From Halorubrum xinjiangense (GTDB lineage: Archaea; Halobacteriota; Halobacteria; Halobacteriales; Haloferacaceae): a stretch of DNA of 64,000 bases. The stretch covers positions 186,001 through 250,000 of the forward strand of contig NZ_FNBO01000004.1 of the NCBI RefSeq assembly GCF_900102375.1, written 5' to 3'. A program made the position numbers and the translations under genes. Below are positions 51,919-61,549 of the stretch, piece after piece (the stretch's first letter is position 1; each line of letters begins with the position of its first letter). The notes under the pieces were generated by a model. The model was not told the origin of the DNA, made no database searches, and saw only the letters and a program-made list of their open reading frames with translations.

Positions 51919-53295
51919 ATGCTCATCACGGGCGCGACGCTGGCCGACGGCCGGGTTCGAGACGTGCGGATCGGCGACGACGGACGGATCGACGCGGTCG
52001 CCGAGGGGCTCGGCGCCGACGCCGGCGAGCGCGTCCTCGAGGCCCGCGGGAGACACCTCCTGCCGGGCGCGGTCGACGTCCACGTCCACTTCCGCGAGCC
52101 GGGCGGGAGCCACAAGGAGACGTGGACCTCGGGGTCGGAGAGCGCGGCCGCGGGCGGCGTCACGACCGTCGTCGACCAGCCGAACACCTCGCCGCCCACT
52201 GTCGACGGCGCGGCGTTCGACGAGAAGGCCGACCTCGCCGCCCCGTCGCTCGTCGACTACGGGATCAACGGCGGCGTGACGCCCGACTGGGACCCCGAGA
52301 GCCTCTTCGACCGCCCGCTGTTCGCGCTCGGGGAGGTGTTCCTCGCGGACTCGACCGGCGACATGGGGATCGACGCCGACCTGTTCGCCGAGGCGCTCGA
52401 CGCGGCCGCGGCCCGCGACGTCCCCGTCACTGTCCACGCCGAGGACGCGACGCTGTTCGACGAGTCGGCGCTCGACGGCGACCTCGGCGGCGTCGGCACG
52501 GCCGCGACCGCCGACGCGTGGTCTGCCTACCGGACGGCCGACGCCGAGGTCGCCGCGGTCGAGCGCGCGCTCGCGGCGGCCGCCGACCGCGACGCGCAGG
52601 TCCACGTTGCGCACACCTCGACGCCGGAGGCGGTCGACGCGGTGAGCGAGGCCCGCGAGGGCGGGGCGGAGGGAAGCGACGGCGACGGGGCCGACGCCGG
52701 CGGCGCCGCCCCGCGTGTCACCTGCGAGGTGACGCCGCACCACCTCTACCTCTCCCGCGAGCGGTCGCGGTCGCTCGGGACGTTCGGGCGGATGAACCCG
52801 CCGCTCCGCTCGGAGGAGCGGCGCGAGGCGCTGTTCGCCCGGCTCGCCGAGGGCGCCGTCGACGTCGTCGCGACTGACCACGCGCCCCACACGGTCGAAG
52901 AGAAGCGGCAGGGGCTCGTCGACGCGCCGAGCGGCGTGCCCGGCGTCGAGACGCTGTACCCCCTCCTCCTCGAATCGGCGCGGAAGGGCGAGCTGTCGCT
53001 CGAACGCGTCCGCGACGTCGTCGCCGCGAACCCGGCGGAGATATTCGGCCTCGACCGGAAGGGACGGGTCGAGGAGGGGCGCGACGCCGACCTCGTCCTC
53101 GTCGACACCGCCGACCCGCGGGAGATCGAGGCCGCCGCGCTCCACAGCGCCTGCTCGTGGACCCCCTTCGAGGGGCTGCGCGGCGTCTTCCCTGAGGTCA
53201 CTCTCGTCCGCGGCGAGGTCGTCTACGAGCGCGACCCCGCGACCGGGGCGGCGTCGTTCGGCGAACCCGTCGGGCGGAACGTCCGAGAGTCGTAG
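51919..53295 (+). CDS. pyrC: Dihydroorotase
   Basis: A 458-residue amidohydrolase that closes carbamoyl-aspartate to dihydroorotate in pyrimidine synthesis. The metal motif HVHFREPG is at residues ~55-62, the substrate arm at HKETWTSGSES, further His ligands in VTVHAED and VHVAHTSTPEA, and the catalytic Asp in DVVATDHAPHT. The residue where many family members carry a carbamylated Lys reads GEVFLADSTG here, with no Lys, so metal binding may be of the mono-metal or Lys-free type. ATG at 51919; the gene is followed by perfect 32-bp repeats. Confidence 0.93.
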   Translation: MLITGATLADGRVRDVRIGDDGRIDAVAEGLGADAGERVLEARGRHLLPGAVDVHVHFREPGGSHKETWTSGSESAAAGGVTTVVDQPNTSPPTVDGAAFDEKADLAAPSLVDYGINGGVTPDWDPESLFDRPLFALGEVFLADSTGDMGIDADLFAEALDAAAARDVPVTVHAEDATLFDESALDGDLGGVGTAATADAWSAYRTADAEVAAVERALAAAADRDAQVHVAHTSTPEAVDAVSEAREGGAEGSDGDGADAGGAAPRVTCEVTPHHLYLSRERSRSLGTFGRMNPPLRSEERREALFARLAEGAVDVVATDHAPHTVEEKRQGLVDAPSGVPGVETLYPLLLESARKGELSLERVRDVVAANPAEIFGLDRKGRVEEGRDADLVLVDTADPREIEAAALHSACSWTPFEGLRGVFPEVTLVRGEVVYERDPATGAASFGEPVGRNVRES

Positions 53296-53330
53296 CCGCA
53301 CGCTGCGGGGGCCTCGTGCGGTCGCCGCCG

Positions 53331-53440
53331 AAGCGCCGAATCCACGAAGAGCGGAATCCCCCAAGCGCCGAATCCACGAAGAGCGGAATCCCCCAAGCGC
53401 CGAATCCACGAAGAGCGGAATCCCCCAAGCGCCGAAATCA
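53331..53440. repeat. 32-bp perfect tandem repeat, 3.4 units
   Basis: Units start at 53331, 53363 and 53395, each 32 bp (AAGCGCCGAATCCACGAAGA plus GCGGAATCCCCC), identical in all three, and a partial unit follows at 53427-53436. Perfect identity implies very recent expansion. The array is between the pyrC stop and the MoxR gene start, where a terminator or promoter would be expected. Confidence 0.9.
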
Positions 53441-53575
53441 GCCGTGAGGGACGGACCGCCGCCGGCGGAACGCATATCCCGCTGCTCGCCGTATCCGGGG
53501 TATATCGATGACCATGGGGAGCACTCGCACGGTCGTCTCCGGACGGGAACCCGACCCGGACGAGGCCGACAGACC

Positions 53576-54619
53576 ATGACGGACCCCGGAGAGTCGGGAC
53601 CGGTGGGGGCCGGTCCCGCGGAGTCGGCTGCCGCGGAGTCGGCCGACGACGACGGGGAGGCCGGGGGGACGACGGCCGCGGCCGCGGCGTTCGAACCGGA
53701 GACTCCGGCCGACGTCGCCGCGCTCGCGGACCGGATCGCGGGCGAGGTCGAGGAGGTGATCGTCGGCAAGCGCGACGCGGTCGAACACGTCCTCGTCACC
53801 GTGCTGGCGCGCGGGCACCTCCTCGTCGAGGACGTGCCCGGCGTCGGGAAGACGACGCTCGCGAAGTCGGTGGCGCGCTCGATCGACGGCTCGTTCAAGC
53901 GCGTCCAGTTCACGCCCGACCTCCTGCCCTCCGACGTCACCGGCGTCAACGTGTTCAACCGCCGGACCGACGAGTTCGACTTCCAGCCCGGCCCGGTGTT
54001 CGCGAACGTCGTCCTCGGCGACGAGATCAACCGCGCTCCGCCGAAGACGCAGTCGGCGCTGTTGGAGGCGATGGAGGAGAACCAGGTGACCACCGACGGG
54101 ACGACCCGCGCACTGCCGGACCCGTTCTGCGTGATCGCCACGCAGAACGACGTGGAGCCCGGGCAGACGTACGAGCTTCCCGTCGCGGAGGTCGACCGCT
54201 TCACGAAGAAGATCCGGCTCGGCTACCCGGACACCGAAGAGGAGGTCGCGATCCTCGGGCGACTCACCGGCGACCACCCGGTCGACTCGGTCGAGCCCGT
54301 GGCGACGGTCGCGGACGTCCAACGGGCCCGCCGGATCGTCGGCGAGATCGAGGCCTCGGAGGCGGTCCGGGAGTACGTGGCCCGGCTCGCGGTGTTCACC
54401 CGCCAGAACGCGAGGCTGGGGGCGAGCCCGCGCGGGAGCCTCGCGCTGATCCGCGCGTCGCAGGCCCGCGCCGCGCTCGACGGCCGAGGGTACGTGATCC
54501 CCGACGACGTCCAGGCGGAGGCGCCGACCGTGCTCTCACACCGAGTCCGAACCGAGTCGGGCGGGACCGACGGCGCGGACGTCGTCGCCGACGCCCTCGA
54601 CCGGATCCGCGTGGAGTGA
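53576..54619 (+). CDS. MoxR-type AAA ATPase
   Basis: A 347-residue MoxR-family AAA ATPase. After a ~45-residue Ala/Glu-rich leader, Walker A is EDVPGVGKTTLAKS (residues ~85-98), Walker B VLGDEINRAPPKTQSALLEAMEE, then sensor FCVIATQNDVEPG and the ARTP-like ASPRGSLALI. MoxR ATPases act as chaperones that activate or assemble partners, here likely the DUF58/transglutaminase proteins directly downstream. The gap to the DUF58 gene is 31 bp. Confidence 0.93.
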   Translation: MTDPGESGPVGAGPAESAAAESADDDGEAGGTTAAAAAFEPETPADVAALADRIAGEVEEVIVGKRDAVEHVLVTVLARGHLLVEDVPGVGKTTLAKSVARSIDGSFKRVQFTPDLLPSDVTGVNVFNRRTDEFDFQPGPVFANVVLGDEINRAPPKTQSALLEAMEENQVTTDGTTRALPDPFCVIATQNDVEPGQTYELPVAEVDRFTKKIRLGYPDTEEEVAILGRLTGDHPVDSVEPVATVADVQRARRIVGEIEASEAVREYVARLAVFTRQNARLGASPRGSLALIRASQARAALDGRGYVIPDDVQAEAPTVLSHRVRTESGGTDGADVVADALDRIRVE

Positions 54620-54650
54620 CGACGATGACGCCGACACCTCCCTCGCCGCG

Positions 54651-55781
54651 ATGACGCCCGCACTCACCCGCCGGGGACGCGTCGCCGGCGTCGTCGGCCT
54701 CGTCGCGGCCGCCAGCGCGCTCGCCGCCGGCGGGCGCGCGCTCGACGCGATCGTGATCCCCGTTGCCATCGCGCTCGCAGCCGGCTACGTCCAGGTGTCG
54801 CGCGTCGATGCCCCCGCGGTCCGGCACGTGACGCCCGCCGACGGGTTCGTCGGGGAGACGCGCGAGGTCGGACTGGAGTTCGGCCCCGACGCGGTCCGGG
54901 ACGGGAGCGCGGCTGGCCCCTCATTCCTCGCCGACATCCGGGTCCGCGTCGACGAGGGGCTCGACGGCCCGACGGCGCCAATCCGGGCGTCGGTCGGCAC
55001 GGAGCCGGTGTCGTATCACGTTACGTACCGCGAGCGCGGCGAGCGGACGCTCGGTCCGGTCGAGCTCACCGTCACGGACGTGTTCGGGCTGTTCGAGCGC
55101 GAACTGGTCGCCGACGAGACCGCCGCCGTGACGGTGTACCCGCCTCGCGACCCGATCCCGGCGCGGTTCCGACGCGGCCTGTACGCGGTCGACGCGGTCG
55201 ACGTGAGCCGGCGACGAGAGGAGTTCGACCGCCTCCGGGAGTACACCCGCGGGGACGCGGTCCGCGACGTCCACTGGGCGACGACCGCCAAGCGCGACGA
55301 GATCGTCGTCAAGGAGTTCGCGGCCGAGACCGCGCGGAACCGCGTGACTATCGCGGGCGGCACCGAGGTTCGCGGCGGCGAGGAGCTCTCGGGGTTCGGG
55401 GACGCCGACCGCCCCGTAAGTGCGATCGCCGCGGACGAGCTCGCGCGGGCGACGGCGAGTCTCGCGCTGGCGCTGCTCGACGACGGCGTCCCGGTCGACG
55501 TCCGCCTCCCCGCCGGGCGCGTCTCGGCGGCCCCTGGCGGGCGCGGGCGGCGCGAGGTGCTGGAGCTCGCGGCGCGGACCGGCCCGGGAACGGTGACTGA
55601 CGAGGCGGCCGACGTGACGGTCGTCGCCGAGGCCGACGGCGCGCGGTTCCGCACGGGCGACCGGTCCGTCTCGTTCGCCGACCTGCGCCGCGCGGCGGAC
55701 GGTGAACACGAGGGGCGCGACGGCGCCGAGCCGAGTCGGGGCGACGAAGCGACGGGCGGACGGGAGGTGGCGTCGCCGTGA
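54651..55781 (+). CDS. DUF58 family protein (MoxR-associated)
   Basis: A 376-residue protein. Two N-terminal hydrophobic segments (~8-45), then an Ig-like stretch, then the DUF58 core (YTRGDAVRDVHWATTAKRDEIVVKEF at residues ~198-225), the typical signature, followed by an Asp/Arg-rich tail. DUF58 proteins form operons with MoxR and VWA or transglutaminase-type partners in envelope maturation. Its stop overlaps the next gene's GTG start by four bases (GTGA), so translation is coupled. Confidence 0.9.
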   Translation: MTPALTRRGRVAGVVGLVAAASALAAGGRALDAIVIPVAIALAAGYVQVSRVDAPAVRHVTPADGFVGETREVGLEFGPDAVRDGSAAGPSFLADIRVRVDEGLDGPTAPIRASVGTEPVSYHVTYRERGERTLGPVELTVTDVFGLFERELVADETAAVTVYPPRDPIPARFRRGLYAVDAVDVSRRREEFDRLREYTRGDAVRDVHWATTAKRDEIVVKEFAAETARNRVTIAGGTEVRGGEELSGFGDADRPVSAIAADELARATASLALALLDDGVPVDVRLPAGRVSAAPGGRGRREVLELAARTGPGTVTDEAADVTVVAEADGARFRTGDRSVSFADLRRAADGEHEGRDGAEPSRGDEATGGREVASP

Positions 55782-58063
55782 GCCGCGACTCGTCCGCCCG
55801 GGAGCGCCGTTCCCAGAGCGGATCGCCCGCGGGCGACCGCCGAATCGCGGATCCGCCGGTCGTCGGCGTCGCGGTCGTCGCCGCGACGTACCTCGCCGTG
55901 TTCTTCCAGCTGACCAACGTCGTCGGCGGGACGGCGCGGACCGCGGCGGTCGTCGCGGTCGCGGGGCTCGGCGGGCTCGCGCTGGCGCAGGCCGTCGGCG
56001 AGCGGACGGCGCTCCTGCTGGCCGGGGCGGCCTTCGTCGCGGGGCTGTCGGGGTACCTCGTCGCGGTCCCCGAGAGCCAGCGCGCGCTGTTCACGGTCCG
56101 GAGCGTCGCCTTAGACATCCTCGCGCTGTCGACCGGGCTCTCCGTGCTGCGGCTGGCGCTCGCGGACGTCTGGGTGCTCGCGGTGGTGCCGGTGCCGACG
56201 TTCCTCGTCGGCTACTTCGCGGGGCGCGGGCGCCACGTCGCGGCCGCGACGGTCGCGGGCGGGACGCTCGGCTTCCTCGTGCTCACCGGCGACGCGGACA
56301 CCGGCGCGGCGGTCGCGGGCGTCGTCGGCATCGCGCTCGCTGTCGGCCTCTCGACGCTGTCGACGCCGGGCCGGCGCCGCGGCCACGCCGGCACGTTCGC
56401 CGTGGTGGTCGCGGCGATGGTCGTCGCGAGCGCGACGGTAACCGTGATCCCGGCGGGCGCGGCGGCGCCGCTGGGGATCGATCGCGGAACGACATCGCTG
56501 GAGTCGAGCCTGAGCGGCGACGACGAGCTGGAGGTGATCGGCTCCACGCGGCTCTCCCCGGAGGTCCGGTACACGGTTGAGAGCCCGATCGAGCGGAACT
56601 GGCACACCGGGGCGTACGACACCTACACCGGGGACGGCTGGGTCAGGACCGGAGAGCGGTCCGCGCTCGGTGACTCGCTTTCCGGCCCGCCCGGTCCGAG
56701 CGAGTCCGTCTCCGTCTCGATCACCGCGGAGACCGAGTCGACCGCGCTGCCCGCGCCGTGGAAGCCGACCGCCGCCGCCGCGTCGGGCGGGGGGACGGTC
56801 GAGCTGGACGAGCGCGGCAGCCTCCGGCTCGCGGAGCCGCTCGAACCGGGCGAGGAGGCGACCGTTGAGAGCCGCGTCCTCGACGCCGACCCCGCCGCGC
56901 TCCGGAACGCCAGTACCGACTACCCGACGGCGATCGAGGAGCGGTACACCCAGCTCCCGGAGAGCACGCCCGACCGAGTCGGGGACCGGACCGAGGAGAT
57001 CGTCGCGGCGGCGGACGCGGAGTCGCCGTACGAACAGGCGGCCGCGGTGGAGGCGTACCTGCGCTCGGAGTACGACTACTCGCTGACCGTCGAGCGGCCC
57101 GAGGGCGATATCGCCGACGCGTTCCTCTTCGAGATGGACGCCGGCTACTGCGTGTACTTCGCGACGACGATGGCGGCGATGCTCCGGTCGCAGGGGATCC
57201 CCACGCGGATGGAGACCGGCTACACCTCGGGCCAGCGGGTTGGCGAGGACGAGTACGTCGTACGAGGACAGAACGCCCACGCGTGGGTGTCGATCTACGT
57301 GCCGGACCAGGGCTGGGTGGCGTTCGACCCGACGCCGTCGGACCCCCGCGACGAGGCGCGGCAGACCAGGCTCGCGGAGGCGCGCGCCGACGGGGCGGAG
57401 AACGTCGACACCGAGGCGTCCACGCCCAACCAGACGCTGGAGGCGGGGCCCAGTACGGGCAACCCGGACTCGCTCGGCGACGAGTCGGAACCGAGCGAGG
57501 ACGGAAACGACTCGACCGACCCGGAAACGGCGGAGGAAAACGCAACGAACGGGACGGAGAACGTCTCGGAGGCGGCTATCTCTCGGCTCGAAGGCGCGGA
57601 GGCGAACGACGTCGAGGCGCCCGGCACGTCCAGCGACTCGGGAGGCGGCGGGCTCGTGCCGACGCCGGGCGCGGAGACGGTGGTGTACTGGCTGCTCGTC
57701 GCGGCGCTCGGCGTCGCGGGCGCTCGGCGAACCGGCCTCGCGAGTCGAGCGAGCGGACGAGTCGCCCCGGTGTTGCCGCGGCGGCGAGGGGATCCGGCGG
57801 CGACCGCCGAGCGGGCGTTCGCGGACCTCGAACGGCTGCTCGCGGGGCGGTACCGCGAGCGGCGGCCCGGGGAGACGCCGCGGAGCTACGTCGACGCGGT
57901 CCGGACGCTCGGCGCCGACGAGCGCATCGAGACCGTCGCGGCCGCGTACGAGCGCGCCGCCTACGCCGGGTCCGTGACGCGCGAGGAGGCCGACGCGGCC
58001 CGCCGGGCCGTCCGCCGGCTCGCGCTCGAACGGTTGCCGCTCGTCGGACGGTTCGTCCGCTGA
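55778..58063 (+). CDS. Transglutaminase-like membrane protein (TgpA/DUF3488-type)
   Basis: A 761-residue membrane enzyme. N-terminal half has about six to eight membrane helices (residues ~25-235). The soluble extracellular domain carries a transglutaminase-like catalytic triad: Cys458 (GYCVYFATTM), His501 (NAHAWVSIYV) and Asp517 (FDPTPSD). A single helix follows (~635-655), then a C-terminal DUF4129 domain (LERLLAGRYRERRPGETPRSYV) to ~755. Homologues in bacteria are linked to peptidoglycan or envelope; archaea lack that target, so the substrate is open. Start is the GTG at 55778 that overlaps the DUF58 stop. Confidence 0.92.
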   Translation: MSRDSSARERRSQSGSPAGDRRIADPPVVGVAVVAATYLAVFFQLTNVVGGTARTAAVVAVAGLGGLALAQAVGERTALLLAGAAFVAGLSGYLVAVPESQRALFTVRSVALDILALSTGLSVLRLALADVWVLAVVPVPTFLVGYFAGRGRHVAAATVAGGTLGFLVLTGDADTGAAVAGVVGIALAVGLSTLSTPGRRRGHAGTFAVVVAAMVVASATVTVIPAGAAAPLGIDRGTTSLESSLSGDDELEVIGSTRLSPEVRYTVESPIERNWHTGAYDTYTGDGWVRTGERSALGDSLSGPPGPSESVSVSITAETESTALPAPWKPTAAAASGGGTVELDERGSLRLAEPLEPGEEATVESRVLDADPAALRNASTDYPTAIEERYTQLPESTPDRVGDRTEEIVAAADAESPYEQAAAVEAYLRSEYDYSLTVERPEGDIADAFLFEMDAGYCVYFATTMAAMLRSQGIPTRMETGYTSGQRVGEDEYVVRGQNAHAWVSIYVPDQGWVAFDPTPSDPRDEARQTRLAEARADGAENVDTEASTPNQTLEAGPSTGNPDSLGDESEPSEDGNDSTDPETAEENATNGTENVSEAAISRLEGAEANDVEAPGTSSDSGGGGLVPTPGAETVVYWLLVAALGVAGARRTGLASRASGRVAPVLPRRRGDPAATAERAFADLERLLAGRYRERRPGETPRSYVDAVRTLGADERIETVAAAYERAAYAGSVTREEADAARRAVRRLALERLPLVGRFVR

Positions 58064-58104
58064 CGGGGGGCTTCCCGACACTATTTAATACGGGCGTCTT
58101 GTAG

Positions 58105-58410
<306 letters not shown>

Positions 58411-58528
58411 CCGTCACCTGACCGTCCGCCGTCGAGCGCCGCTTCGTACGCGCGGTTCTTTTTAAACTGGACCCTCTCGGCGAGCGGCCGCTACGTCCGT
58501 CTCGCGCCGCCCCCTTTCGGGGTCGCGC

Positions 58529-59362
58529 TCACGCGATCACGACGGCCCGGCCGACGACGAACGCCGCCGCCGCGAGGAAGGTGCCGTATTTAAACCGGCG
58601 CTGCGCCGCGGCGGGGTCGGCGAAGCTCTCGTAGGTCGCGTACAGCATGACCGCGTCGGCGACCCCGACGACCGCGAGGTACGCCGCGCCGAGCGTTCCC
58701 GTGAGGTACGGCAGCGGGCTGACAGCGACCGCGACGACGAGCGCGGCCGCGCCAATCTGCAGCGCCGTACGCTCGCCGACCGCGATGGGCAGCGTGGTGA
58801 GCCCCTCCTCGCGGTCGCCGGCCACGTCCTCGACGTCTTTGATCACCTCGCGCGTGAATGTCGAGAGCCCCGCGAGCGCGGCGAGGACGAGGACGGCGTG
58901 GGGGTTCCCCACGGCGGCCCCGCCGAACAGGAACGTCGAGCCGACGAGGTAGGCGACTAAGGCGTTGCCGAGCCCCGGCGTCCCCTTGAAAAGGCTCGTG
59001 TAGGTGACCAAGGCGACGAGGTTCACCGCGGCGATGGCGATCGCGAGCGGCGGGAGGGTGACCGCGGCCGCAACGGCGACCGCGAACCAGCCGACCGCGG
59101 TCGCGAGCGCGGCCCGCGGCGAGACGGCGCCTCGCGGGATCGGCCGGTCCGGGCGGTTGACCGCGTCGACCTCGCGGTCGAAGTAGTCGTTTATCGCGTT
59201 GCCCGCGGCGACCGCGAAGACGGTCGTCGCGGCCGCGAGCGCGGTCGAGAAGGCGGCGCCGCCCGCGCCCGCGACGAACGCGCCGGTGGCTGTGAGCACC
59301 CCGGCCGCGACGCAGTTGCCGAGGCGCGCGAGTTCGACGATGCCACGGAGCGTGTCTCGCAC
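58529..59362 (-). CDS. Digeranylgeranylglyceryl phosphate (DGGGP) synthase, UbiA family
   Basis: A 277-residue membrane prenyltransferase that adds the second geranylgeranyl chain to GGGP, the key step of archaeal diether lipid synthesis. The first Asp-rich motif is [24 protein letters not shown] (residues ~56-80), the second [17 protein letters not shown] (~175-192). About nine membrane helices are visible. Start at 59362. This completes a lipid set with hmgA and uppS in the window. Confidence 0.92.
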   Translation of the reverse strand: MRDTLRGIVELARLGNCVAAGVLTATGAFVAGAGGAAFSTALAAATTVFAVAAGNAINDYFDREVDAVNRPDRPIPRGAVSPRAALATAVGWFAVAVAAAVTLPPLAIAIAAVNLVALVTYTSLFKGTPGLGNALVAYLVGSTFLFGGAAVGNPHAVLVLAALAGLSTFTREVIKDVEDVAGDREEGLTTLPIAVGERTALQIGAAALVVAVAVSPLPYLTGTLGAAYLAVVGVADAVMLYATYESFADPAAAQRRFKYGTFLAAAAFVVGRAVVIA

Positions 59363-59488
59363 GTCGTCCGCGTACTCCCGCCCGCGAGGAATAAACGGTG
59401 CGGGATCGGTCCGGCGGCGCGCACAGATTCCCTGTCCCGAAGGTGTTCGCCCGGTCCGCGCGGGGGCCCGATCAGTTTGCCACGAATG

Positions 59489-59494
59489 TTTATC
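59489..59494 (+). promoter_or_regulatory. TATA box of the actin-like gene
   Basis: TTTATC 30 bp upstream of the ATG at 59519. It excludes an in-frame ATG at 59477, which lies upstream of the box. Confidence 0.65.
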
Positions 59495-59518
59495 ACCCCC
59501 GAAATGAAATACTCGCGT

Positions 59519-60562
59519 ATGGCTAAAGGCCTAGACGTTGGCACGATGAACATCCTCTCCGGGCGACAAGAGGGCGCGGAGACGGTGTTCGTACAGCAGC
59601 GAAACTCGTTCGTCGAGATCGAGTACAGCGACATGGCCGAGCAGATGCTCTCGCGCAGCGAAGTCCTCCACATCCGGAAGGACGACAAGGTGTACGTCGT
59701 CGGCGACGACGCCCTGAACTTCGCGAACATCTTCAACAAGGAGACCCGCCGGCCGATGCAACACGGAATCCTCTCCAGCGAGGAGGCGTCGGCCATCCCG
59801 ATGATCAAGCTGATCACCGAGCAGGTGGTCGGCGAGCCCTCGAAGCCGAACGAGCGGCTGTTCTACTCCAGCCCCGCGGACCCGATCGACTCGCCGCTCA
59901 CGACGCTGTACCACGAGAAGACGCTCGAATCGATGCTCGGCGACATGGGGTACGACCCCGAGCCGATCAACGAGGGGATGGCGGTCATCTACTCCGAGCT
60001 GGCCGACAACAACTTCACCGGGCTCGGGATCTCCTTCGGCGCGGGGATGACCAACGTCTGTCTCGCCTACTACGCGGTCCCGGTCATGAAGTTCTCCATC
60101 GCCCGCGGGGGCGACTGGGTCGACGAGCAGACCGCGCAGGCGACGGGGACCCCGGTCGACAAGGTGACGAGCATCAAGGAGGACGACTTCGAGCTCGACT
60201 TCCGCACCGACGTGGGCGGCGTCGAGGGCGCGCTCGCCATCTACTACGAGAACCTCCTCGACTACGTCATCGAGAACATCACCCGCGAGGTCGACGAGGA
60301 GGACGTCGAGGAGGGGCTCGACGTCCCCGTCGTCGTCACCGGCGGCACCTCCAGCCCGAACGGCTTCGAGGACCTGTTCGCCGACCACCTCGCGGACGCG
60401 AACATCCCGTTCTCGATCAGCGGCGTGCGCTCGGCCGACGAGCCGATGTACAGCGTCGCCAGCGGCGCGCTCGTCGCCGCGCGCTCCGAGGAGGGCGACG
60501 ACGAGTCCGGTGGCGCCGACGAGCCCGCGGCCGAGGAGGCCGCCCCCGAGTCCGAAGACTGA
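59519..60562 (+). CDS. Actin-like (MreB-fold) protein, candidate salactin
   Basis: A 347-residue actin/Hsp70-superfamily ATPase. Phosphate-1-like region is [16 protein letters not shown] at residues 3-18; a second nucleotide block is [38 protein letters not shown] (~160-200, phosphate-2 with the DxG replaced by FGAG), and the adenosine block [21 protein letters not shown] (~278-298). The C-terminal ~25 residues are an acidic tail. The pattern and size resemble the haloarchaeal-specific salactin family, which forms polymers in Halobacterium, but I name it from memory, so paralogue status is uncertain. Start chosen by TATA spacing. Monocistronic. Confidence 0.8.
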   Translation: MAKGLDVGTMNILSGRQEGAETVFVQQRNSFVEIEYSDMAEQMLSRSEVLHIRKDDKVYVVGDDALNFANIFNKETRRPMQHGILSSEEASAIPMIKLITEQVVGEPSKPNERLFYSSPADPIDSPLTTLYHEKTLESMLGDMGYDPEPINEGMAVIYSELADNNFTGLGISFGAGMTNVCLAYYAVPVMKFSIARGGDWVDEQTAQATGTPVDKVTSIKEDDFELDFRTDVGGVEGALAIYYENLLDYVIENITREVDEEDVEEGLDVPVVVTGGTSSPNGFEDLFADHLADANIPFSISGVRSADEPMYSVASGALVAARSEEGDDESGGADEPAAEEAAPESED

Positions 60563-60676
60563 GGCGACGACGCGGCCGCGTCCGACCACCCGCTTTTTCG
60601 GAACCGACCCGGACCGTCGCGCCGGATCCCGAGAATCCGCCGAAGAATAAAACCGACACCGTCCGTAGCGACTGTC

Positions 60677-61285
60677 ATGTCAGACGCCGCCGGCGCCGAC
60701 GGGGACCGCCGCCTGCGGGTCGACCTCGACGTCGACCCGGCCGAGGGCCGCGGCTGTCCGATCGTCTCCGAAGCCGACGAGGCAGCCGAGGTCGCGGTCA
60801 ACGCGGTCGGCGACGAATGCGTCGTCGACGTGACGACGCCGGGCGGCGAGGTGCGCCGCGGGACCGGCGAGGTCGACGCGGACTGCCTCTGTCACGCGTT
60901 CGCACGGCTCGGCTGCGCGCCCCACTTCCGGCGCGTCGAGGACGGGACGATACTCGTCACCGCGTACGTCGACGACCGCGGCGCAGTCCGCGAATTGGTC
61001 GAGGAGCTCCGCGGGGTCGCTGACCGCGTGCGGCTGGTCCGCCTCGCCGTCGTCGAGGGGCCAGACGCGACCGAGCAGGTCACCTTCGACCTCTCCGCGC
61101 TGACGCCGAAGCAGCGCCGCGGGCTCGAACTCGCGGTCGTCCGCGGCTACTTCGACGACGACCGCGACGTGCGCCTGAGCGAGCTGGCGGACGAGCTCGA
61201 GATTAGCAAGTCCGCCCTCTCCCAGCGGCTCCGCACCGCGCAGGCGAAGCTGGTGACGGACGTCTTCGACGGCGCAGAGCCGTGA
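60677..61285 (+). CDS. Bacterio-opsin-activator-type HTH regulator (HTH_10)
   Basis: A 202-residue haloarchaeal regulator. An N-terminal alpha/beta domain with a short Cys cluster (DCLCHAFARLGC, ~ residues 76-88) is followed by the HTH_10 domain at ~140-195 (LTPKQRRGLELAVVRGYFDDDRDVRLSELADELEISKSALSQRLRTAQAKL). Members include Bat, the light/redox regulator of bacteriorhodopsin. The target here is unknown. It has its own AT-rich promoter at 60640-60660. Confidence 0.87.
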   Translation: MSDAAGADGDRRLRVDLDVDPAEGRGCPIVSEADEAAEVAVNAVGDECVVDVTTPGGEVRRGTGEVDADCLCHAFARLGCAPHFRRVEDGTILVTAYVDDRGAVRELVEELRGVADRVRLVRLAVVEGPDATEQVTFDLSALTPKQRRGLELAVVRGYFDDDRDVRLSELADELEISKSALSQRLRTAQAKLVTDVFDGAEP

Positions 61286-61351
61286 GTCCCTCTTGAAACA
61301 ATACACCGGTAAAGCGGGACGCCGAGGGGCCGCGGGCGTCTCCGTCCGCCC

Positions 61352-61519
61352 ATGAGCGACGACGACCCGCCGGCCGTCGAGCCGGTCCGAGACGACGTCA
61401 CCGTCGAGCTCGTGCGCGACGCCGTCGGCGTCGCCCGCGGCGAGGTACCAGCGGAGCGCTTCTCGGCGAAGTACGGCACGGGAGGGGAGTCCGGGGCCGC
61501 CAGCGACGGCGGGGAGTAG
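61352..61519 (+). CDS. Small acidic protein of 55 residues
   Basis: An ATG at 61352 opens 55 codons ending TAG 61517-61519. The product is acidic and mainly helical in the middle (VELVRDAVGVARGEVPAERFSAKYG), resembling the short N-terminal helical segment that precedes ferredoxin domains in some haloarchaeal Fe-S proteins. No Cys is present. It is convergent with the radical-SAM gene (30 bp between stops). Possibly a free-standing fragment of that larger family. Confidence 0.5.
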   Translation: MSDDDPPAVEPVRDDVTVELVRDAVGVARGEVPAERFSAKYGTGGESGAASDGGE

Positions 61520-61549
61520 GTGACCGCGACGAGCGCGGCCCCAAACGGA

